Position numbers and translations under genes: made by a program. The notes below the pieces were generated by a model. It worked only from the letters and a program-made list of their open reading frames with translations, made no database searches and was not told where the DNA came from. A stretch of 64,000 bases of DNA from Luteimonas wenzhouensis (GTDB taxonomy: Bacteria; Pseudomonadota; Gammaproteobacteria; Xanthomonadales; Xanthomonadaceae), in the NCBI RefSeq assembly GCF_007859305.1, contig NZ_VOHE01000001.1, forward strand, positions 620,001 to 684,000, in the 5' to 3' direction. Positions 59,501-64,000 of this stretch are shown here, piece by piece. Positions within the stretch are counted from its first letter, which is position 1; the number at the start of each line of letters is the position of its first letter.

Positions 59501-62500
59501 GCTTCCGAGTTCACGCCCAGCGCCACGCTGTTGCTCGCGGCGGCGAAGCTGCCCGCGCCCAGCGCCGTGCTGTCCTCGCCCATCGCGGTGCTGAAGTTGC
59601 CCAGCGCGGTACTGTTGGTTCCGGTCGCCCAGGCACCGGCGCCGACCGCCGTGGAGTAGTCGCCCGATGCCTCGGCCGGGAACAGTCCGAAGAACGAGCT
59701 GCCGCCGATCGCCACGCTTTCGACGCCGCTCGCCGTGGCCGCCTGGCCCACCGCCACGCTGTCGTCGCCCGATGCGATGCTGTCCGCACCCAGCGCCGTG
59801 GCGTTGTAGCCCGACGCCGTGCTCCAGCTGCCGACCGAGGTGCTGTTGAAGCCCGATGCCACCGCCTCGCCGCCGATCGCGGTCGAGAAGTTGCCGGTGG
59901 CCTGCGACAGCGCACCGAACGCCGACGACTCCGTCCCCGAGGCCACCGCCTCGGCGCCCACCGCCGTCGACACGTCGCCCGTCGCCTCGGCGAACGCTCC
60001 CAGCGCGGTGGCCTCGATGCCCTCGGCCGTCGACAGCGCCCCCGACGCGGTCGCGCCGTCGCCGTTGGCCAGCGCACCGGCGCCCGTGGCGGTCGCCGCG
60101 AAGCCGTCGGCCACCGCCTCGCCACCCACGGCCACCGCGTACTCGCCGTAGGCCTGGCTCATCGCGCCCACGGCCACCGAGCTGGCCTGTTCGGCCACCG
60201 CGTTGAAGCCCACCGCGGTCGCGAACCCGTCCAGCGCGAACGCGCCGCTGCCCAGCGCCGTCGCACCCGTGCCCAGCGCCGTCGCCGACTCGCCCGCGGC
60301 GGTCGCGTACTCGCCTTCGACATACGCCTCGTTGTCGGTCCCGCCGCCGCTGGCCTGGAAGTAGCGGCTGGTCTGCTCCGCCACGTCGGCCACGGCGTCG
60401 AGCTGCGCCAGGTTCACCGCGTCCGTCGCCTCGGTGCCTGCCGCCACGTGGGTGATCTGGCGCTCGGCACCCACGTCGCCCACGGACACGGTATTGTCGC
60501 GATCGGCCTGCGAGCCGGCGCCCAGGGCGACGCTGTTGGCGCCGGTGGCGCCGGCGAGGAAGCCGACGGCGGTCGAGTCTTCACCGCTGGCCAGGCTGCC
60601 GCTGCCCAGGGCGCTGGCGCCATCGGCGGTCGCGTAGGCCAGGGTGCCCAGCGACGTCGACTGCACGCCGGTCGCCTCGGCCAGGGTGCCGACCGAGGTC
60701 GCGCCCAGACCGGTTGCCCAGGCGCCATTGCCGATCGCGGTGGAAGCGATACCGCTGGCCTCGGTGACCTGCAGGATCAGGCCCGGCCACCCGATCAGCA
60801 GGTCGCCGTAGTCGGCGATGCCGCCCACTGCCAGGCCGTAATCGCCGCTGGCCACGCTGCCGTAGCCTACCGCCGTGGCGTAACCGCCGGTCGCCTCACT
60901 GAAGGCACCGAGGGCACTGGAAGCAGGCGTGGTCGCCGTGCTGCTGTAGCCGTAGGCGGAGGCCTGCACGCCATCGGCGGTGGACGCCGCGCCGGTCGCG
61001 GTGCTGAACGCGCCGTTGGCCTGCGCGCCGGCGCCGAACGCACTCGCGCCGACTTCCGACGCGGTCGTGGTCTGGTCGAGCAGCACCTCGCCCGTGGCCG
61101 GATCCTCGTAGTACAGGCTGCCGCCCACCGCCGTCGCGCTGTCCGCGGTCGCGGTCGCGTTGAAGCCCGAGGCGGTCGCGTACTGGCCGTCGGCGTACGC
61201 GCCGCTGCCGTAGGCCGAGGCACCCTGGCCGAACGCGTTCGTCGCCTCGCCCGAGGCGGTCGCATACGCGCCTTCGGCGTACGCGCCCACGTCGTCGCCC
61301 GGATCGTCGTCGTTGCCCGTGGCCTGGAAGTAGCGGTTGCCCGCGGTCGCCTGCTCCAGCTGCGACAGATTCACCGCGTCGGTCGCTTCGGTGCCCGCGG
61401 CCACGTTGGTGATCTGGCGCTCCGCGCCGTCGGCGCCCACCGACACGCTGCCTTCGCGGTCGGCCACCGAGCCCACGCCGATTGCCACGCTGTCGTCCGC
61501 GGCGGCGAAGCTGCCCACGCCCAGCGCGGTGCTGTCCTGGCCTGCGGCGGTGCTGAGGTTGCCCAGCGCGGTGCTGTTGGTTCCGGTCGCCCACGCGCCC
61601 GCGCCCACCGCAGTGGAGTAATCGCCCGAAGCCTCGGCCGGGAACAGGCCGAAGAACGAGCTGCCGCCCACCGCCACGCTCTCCGCGCCGCTGGCGACCG
61701 CCGCCTGTCCCAGCGCCACGCTGTCGTCGCCCGACGCCATGCTGTCGGCGCCCAGCGCCGTGGCGTTGCCGCCCGAGGCCGTGCTCCAGCTGCCCACCGA
61801 GGTGGTGTTGAAGCCCGAGGCCTGCGCCTGGCCGCCCACGGCCGTGGCGTAGCTGCCCGAGGCCTCCGACAGCGCGCCGAAGGCCGAGGATTCGAAACCG
61901 GTGGCCGCGCTCCCGACGCCCACCGCCGTGGCGTCGTTCGCACCGGCAAGCGCACGCGCGCCATAGGCCGAGGCGCCGTCGCCGTCGGCCACGGCGCCGG
62001 CACCGGCCGCCACCGCGCCCTCGCCGTCGACAGTGGCATCGTCGCTGCCGTCGTCGGCGCCGTCGGCCTTGAAGTAGCGGTCGGTGTGTTCGGCGACGGC
62101 CGCGACCTCGTCGACCGCCCCCGCCAGCGTGTCCACGGCGCCGGCCAGTTCGCCCACCGAGCCGGCCACCGCGTCGACCTGCCCGACCGTGGCCGCATCG
62201 CTCGCGGCGACGCCGTCGGCGACATTGACGATCCTGCGCGTGGCCGGGCCGAGGCCGCCCGCGCCGCCACCGTTGCCCACCGACACGACGCCGGCCTCGG
62301 TGGCGCGCGCGCCGTAGCCCAGGGCCACGCTGCCACCCGCCGCGGGGGCAACGTAGGCATTGAAGCCCATCGCCACCGCGCCTTCGGAATGGGCCTGCGC
62401 GCCCTGGCCGGCCGCGGTGCTGCGCAGTCCCAGCGCCTGGGTGGCGCTGCCCAGCGCGGTGGACGCGGTGCCCGAGGCCAGCGCGTTGGAGCCGACCGCC

Positions 62501-62946
62501 GTCGCGTTGGACTGCAGGGCCCGCGCGTTGTTGCCCAACGCGCTGGCGCTGGTGTGGGTCGCGCGCGCCGCGTTGCCGAGCGCGGTGGAGCCGGCGCCGC
62601 TGGCGATCGCGCCGTCGCCGCAGGCCAGTGACGCGGTGCCCGTGGCCGCCGCGGTGCCGCAGGCGTCGGCCACGTCCGCCGGCCCCTTCCCGGGCGGCGG
62701 CTTGGGCCCGGGCTTGTCCTGGCCGGGCGCGGGCGCATGCGCCGGAGGCCCGTGCCCGTCCCCCGGCTTCTTGCCGCCACCCGGGCCCTGCGCCAGCGCG
62801 CCGGCCGATACGGCGAGCGCCGCGGTGGCCACCACCGCCTGCAGCAGGCGCGCGCCCTTGCCCTTACCCCTGGCCCGCGCGTGCTCCGAAGCCACGACCA
62901 CCTGGCCGCTCGACTGGTTCCAGATCCGGGTGTAGATGCGATTCAT
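56506..62946 (-). CDS. Giant trimeric autotransporter adhesin (YadA/Hia type)
   Basis: A 2146-residue type Vc adhesin. It opens with an extended signal peptide (MNRIYTRIWNQSSGQVVVAS..., cleavage near residue 52). A Gly/Pro-rich linker follows, then a very long series of 14-16-residue YadA-head repeats (A-x-G-x-x-S-x-A-x-G). Seven neck modules (VSVG...ERQITNVAAGTEATDAVNLSQL type) interrupt the head. Near the end come a coiled-coil stalk (TDQRFNAWSDSFAAYQTELERRF) and a four-strand membrane anchor ending GVGIGFQGGESALSVGYQ to GLGAGFGW. It should form a trimer on the surface and bind host or matrix. Three 475-bp internal cassettes are nearly identical. The ATG at 62946 has an AGAGGGAGC ribosome-binding site. 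Confidence 0.95.
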   Translation of the reverse strand: MNRIYTRIWNQSSGQVVVASEHARARGKGKGARLLQAVVATAALAVSAGALAQGPGGGKKPGDGHGPPAHAPAPGQDKPGPKPPPGKGPADVADACGTAAATGTASLACGDGAIASGAGSTALGNAARATHTSASALGNNARALQSNATAVGSNALASGTASTALGSATQALGLRSTAAGQGAQAHSEGAVAMGFNAYVAPAAGGSVALGYGARATEAGVVSVGNGGGAGGLGPATRRIVNVADGVAASDAATVGQVDAVAGSVGELAGAVDTLAGAVDEVAAVAEHTDRYFKADGADDGSDDATVDGEGAVAAGAGAVADGDGASAYGARALAGANDATAVGVGSAATGFESSAFGALSEASGSYATAVGGQAQASGFNTTSVGSWSTASGGNATALGADSMASGDDSVALGQAAVASGAESVAVGGSSFFGLFPAEASGDYSTAVGAGAWATGTNSTALGNLSTAAGQDSTALGVGSFAAADDSVAIGVGSVADREGSVSVGADGAERQITNVAAGTEATDAVNLSQLEQATAGNRYFQATGNDDDPGDDVGAYAEGAYATASGEATNAFGQGASAYGSGAYADGQYATASGFNATATADSATAVGGSLYYEDPATGEVLLDQTTTASEVGASAFGAGAQANGAFSTATGAASTADGVQASAYGYSSTATTPASSALGAFSEATGGYATAVGYGSVASGDYGLAVGGIADYGDLLIGWPGLILQVTEASGIASTAIGNGAWATGLGATSVGTLAEATGVQSTSLGTLAYATADGASALGSGSLASGEDSTAVGFLAGATGANSVALGAGSQADRDNTVSVGDVGAERQITHVAAGTEATDAVNLAQLDAVADVAEQTSRYFQASGGGTDNEAYVEGEYATAAGESATALGTGATALGSGAFALDGFATAVGFNAVAEQASSVAVGAMSQAYGEYAVAVGGEAVADGFAATATGAGALANGDGATASGALSTAEGIEATALGAFAEATGDVSTAVGAEAVASGTESSAFGALSQATGNFSTAIGGEAVASGFNSTSVGSWSTASGYNATALGADSIASGDDSVAVGQAATASGVESVAIGGSSFFGLFPAEASGDYSTAVGAGAWATGTNSTALGNFSTAMGEDSTALGAGSFAAASNSVALGVNSEADRDDTVSVGSAGAERQITNVAAGTEATDAVNLAQLEDATASNRYFQATGDDGDPGDDIGAYAEGAYATASGEATNAFGQGASAYGSGAYADGQNATASGFNATATADSATAVGGSLYYEDPATGEVLLDQTTTASEVGASAFGAGAQANGAFSTATGAASTADGLQSTALGYSSGAAGNYATAAGGFSDASGYAATALGYGAMANNGYATAVGVDASATGQGATAVGGYADLVPGLGFLVPAAATGTEAAAFGAGAGAWGDYSTAAGALAQADGDQATATGYFAYAQADQATAVGAQAWASGADSVALGFYSTAFGAYSTALGPNAFADADNSVALGADSVADRENTVSVGADGAERQITNVAAGTEATDAVNLSQLERATAGNRYFQATGNDDDPGDDVGAYAEGAYATASGEAANAFGQGASAYGSGAYADGQNATASGFNATATADSATAVGGSLYYEDPATGEVLLDQTTTASEVGASAFGAGAQANGAFSTATGAASTADGVQATAYGYSSAASASAATAVGAFSAADADGATALGYGAGASGPYAVSAGFAADAGGESSVAVGDSAIASGYNAVAVGGASFFGLLPTEASGDYATALGAAAWAPGFNSTALGAWSTASGDDAVALGADSVAAAAGSVALGQGSVADRAGTVSVGSAGGERQITHVAAGRIASGSTDATNGGQFYDALDSVAQVLGGGAEVTAFGTVSAPAFMIQGSTYFSVGDALGAVDAEISLLGSRLTALEGGGMATGAAAAGRRLGTGDAGRAHGDGRAAAGPAAVATGAGAAQAGSAVPAGSAAGTALAMGQGAVAAQPDATAIGEGASASAANSVALGHGSVADRANTVSVGSAGNERQVTHVAAGTQATDAVNVAQLESTATRAVNEANAYTDQRFNAWSDSFAAYQTELERRFTDQDRRIDRQGAMGAAMLNMATSAAGIRTQNRVGVGIGFQGGESALSVGYQRAISERATLTIGGAFSGDEKSVGLGAGFGW
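57983..58459 (-). repeat. Adhesin internal cassette, third copy
   Basis: One of three roughly 475-bp direct repeats within the adhesin. It encodes a neck end, RYFQATGNDDDPGDD, head repeats, the unusual SLYYEDPATGEVLLDQTTT insert and GASAFGAGAQANGAFSTATG. It is almost identical to the copies at 59009 and 60971 down to synonymous positions. Confidence 0.88.
59009..59482 (-). repeat. Adhesin internal cassette, second copy
   Basis: The middle copy starts with RYFQATGDDGDPGDDIGAY (the others read GNDDDPGDDVGAY) and its neck is the SAGAERQITN form with an EDA ending. The remaining sequence matches the other two cassettes nearly base for base. Confidence 0.88.
60971..61446 (-). repeat. Adhesin internal cassette, first copy (closest to the N-terminus)
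   Basis: The N-terminal-most copy, with the same SLYYEDPATGEVLLDQTTT insert and flanking head repeats. A few synonymous differences (for example CGCGGTCGCGGTC in place of CGGCCGTCGCCGTC) distinguish it from the others. Confidence 0.88.
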
Positions 62947-63447
62947 CGAAAAGCTCCCTCTTGACGTGAAGTGCGGCGGAATCCGACGGGAAGGCCCGCG
63001 GTCGCGCTGCGGCCGGCGGGCCGGTGATCGTCAGGGGAAGGAGGCGGGCGTATCGGAACGCCGACAGACTGGTGCGGGCCCACTTCCCTGTGTGATTCGG
63101 TAGCGCGTCCTGAACGCTCCTCGAATGCTTGCGTCTGTGACGATACTCACCGCGGTTGACGAAATTTGTCAATCGCTTCCGACGCAAAGCGTCACTATCT
63201 GCCCTGAGCGGGCAACATTCGACCCTACTATCAACAGGTTGCAGGCCAAAGCGGTCGCTGGACCTTCAGACCGGCGTCCAAGTGACCCTTTCCCGGGAAT
63301 GCTGCATCGCCGCAACGACCCGCCATCGCGCAGGCGCCACCCGCGGCAGGGCGGCTGCGGGCGACGGCGAAGAAGCGTCCAGGACTTCGGGCAGGCGCGG
63401 CGTGACCGGAAGGTCGACACCGCGCGCGGGCATGCCCGCGCCGGGGC
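62947..63447 (-). promoter_or_regulatory. Long adhesin upstream region with a palindromic promoter candidate
   Basis: This 500-bp non-coding region lies between purL and the adhesin. At 63156-63172 it holds the near-palindrome TTGACGAAATTTGTCAA, whose reverse strand offers a consensus -35 (TTGACA) but only weak -10 candidates 17-18 bp later. An 18-bp GC palindrome at 63424-63441 lies just after the purL stop. The patch 63120-63250 is clearly less GC-rich than the surroundings. If transcription starts here, the 5' leader exceeds 180 nt. Confidence 0.5.
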
Positions 63448-64000
63448 TCAGCCCACCAGCGCGCGGGCGTTGCGGAACATGCGCATCCAGGGCGATTCGT
63501 CCGGCCAGTCGGCCGGTGCCCAGCTGAAGTTGATCCGGCGCAGGGTGCGCTCGGGATGCGGCATCAGGATCGTGACCCGGCCATCGTCGCTGGTGACGCC
63601 CGCGATCGCGTCGGTCGAGCCGTTGGGGTTGGCCGGATAGTGCGTCGCCGGCGTGCCGTCGCCGCGGACGTAGCGCAGCGCGACCTGCACCTGCGCGCGG
63701 TCGCCCTCGGCGGCGAACGCCGCCCTGCCTTCGCCATGGGCAACCACCACCGGAATCCGCGAACCGGCCATGCCGGCCAGCAGCAGCGACGGTGACGCGG
63801 GCACTTCGAGCATGCCCAGGCGGCCCTCGAACTGCTCGCTGCGGTTGCGCAGGAAGCGCGGCCAGTGCGCCGCGCCAGGGATGATGTCGCGCAGCTGCGA
63901 CAGCATCTGGCAGCCGTTGCACACGCCCAGCGTGAACGTGTCGCGATGCGCGAAGAACGCGGCGAACTGGCCGCGCAGTTCGGCGTGTTCCAGGATCGAA
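63448..64000 (-). CDS. purL: Phosphoribosylformylglycinamidine synthase, C-terminal (glutaminase) part; start beyond the window
   Basis: The 3' end of the large FGAR amidotransferase of purine synthesis. The visible 183 residues are the glutamine amidotransferase domain: the Cys nucleophile in FTLGVCNGCQMLSQL, SPSLLLAGMAGSRIPVVVAHGEGRA, and the catalytic His/Glu in ILMPHPERTLR. It ends MRMFRNARALVG, as full-length PurL proteins do. The synthase part, about 1100 residues, lies to the right of position 64000. Confidence 0.95.
   Translation of the reverse strand, partial: SILEHAELRGQFAAFFAHRDTFTLGVCNGCQMLSQLRDIIPGAAHWPRFLRNRSEQFEGRLGMLEVPASPSLLLAGMAGSRIPVVVAHGEGRAAFAAEGDRAQVQVALRYVRGDGTPATHYPANPNGSTDAIAGVTSDDGRVTILMPHPERTLRRINFSWAPADWPDESPWMRMFRNARALVG

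Noticed and set aside
56443..62631. A 2062-codon open frame on the plus strand opposite the adhesin gene
   Set aside because: It mirrors the repeat structure of the adhesin and has only Ala/Gly/Arg/His-rich low-complexity sequence. High GC removes stop codons in the antisense frame.

Overview
This window is a very GC-rich stretch of a gammaproteobacterial chromosome. Gene content and order point to the Xanthomonadales (Lysobacter/Luteimonas/Xanthomonas group). Supporting signs are the secA - M23 peptidase - dciA - lpxC - dcw order, an Xps-type type II secretion operon (E F G H I J K L M N D), REP-type intergenic repeats, and an FtsZ tail ending in DIPAFLRRQAD. The assignment is inferred from gene order and protein character; no database was searched.

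Layout. (1) 1-5.2 kb: 3'-truncated secA, an M23 peptidase, divergent dciA, and lpxC. (2) 5.4-20.1 kb: the division and cell-wall (dcw) cluster on the minus strand: mraZ, rsmH, ftsL, ftsI, murE, murF, mraY, ftsW, murC, ddl, ftsQ, ftsA, ftsZ. Every junction from mraZ to ftsA overlaps. murG is missing from its usual place between ftsW and murC. A consensus-like promoter and three 10-bp MraZ-box-like repeats precede mraZ. (3) 20.3-24.8 kb: an ArsR regulator and SRPBCC protein pair with a probably leaderless promoter and palindromic operators, the RNase P RNA (rnpB), a membrane sulfatase-fold enzyme, and rsmI. (4) 24.8-27.5 kb: a LpoA-like lipoprotein, yraN and a MalY/PatB-type C-S lyase. (5) 27.6-36.5 kb: thiL, nusB, ribH, a RibBX-type ribB, ribE behind an FMN riboswitch, a Gfo/Idh/MocA oxidoreductase, a methyltransferase, ribD, nrdR and glyA. 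(6) 36.6-41.2 kb: a His-rich RcnB-like protein, ettA, pyrF and pncB. (7) 41.2-54.1 kb: two glycosyltransferase-fold proteins following the type II secretion operon. (8) 54.4-63 kb: a secreted S8 protease and a 2146-residue trimeric autotransporter adhesin with three near-identical internal cassettes. (9) 63.4 kb to the end: the 3' end of purL.

How it fits together. Most of the window is housekeeping: envelope growth and division (dcw, lpxC, LpoA-like protein), protein export (secA, type II secretion), flavin and thiamine cofactors, and nucleotide synthesis. The protease and the adhesin beside the secretion operon are the surface and accessory part.

Most notable points: the absent murG; the MraZ-box array; a 24-codon mini-ORF bridging gspG and gspH by start/stop overlaps; unusually long prepilin leaders on four pseudopilins; a cysteine-free RibA-like half in RibB; an FMN riboswitch with a hairpin abutting the ribE start; a REP pair that supplies the thiL stop codon; and the cassette-duplicated adhesin.
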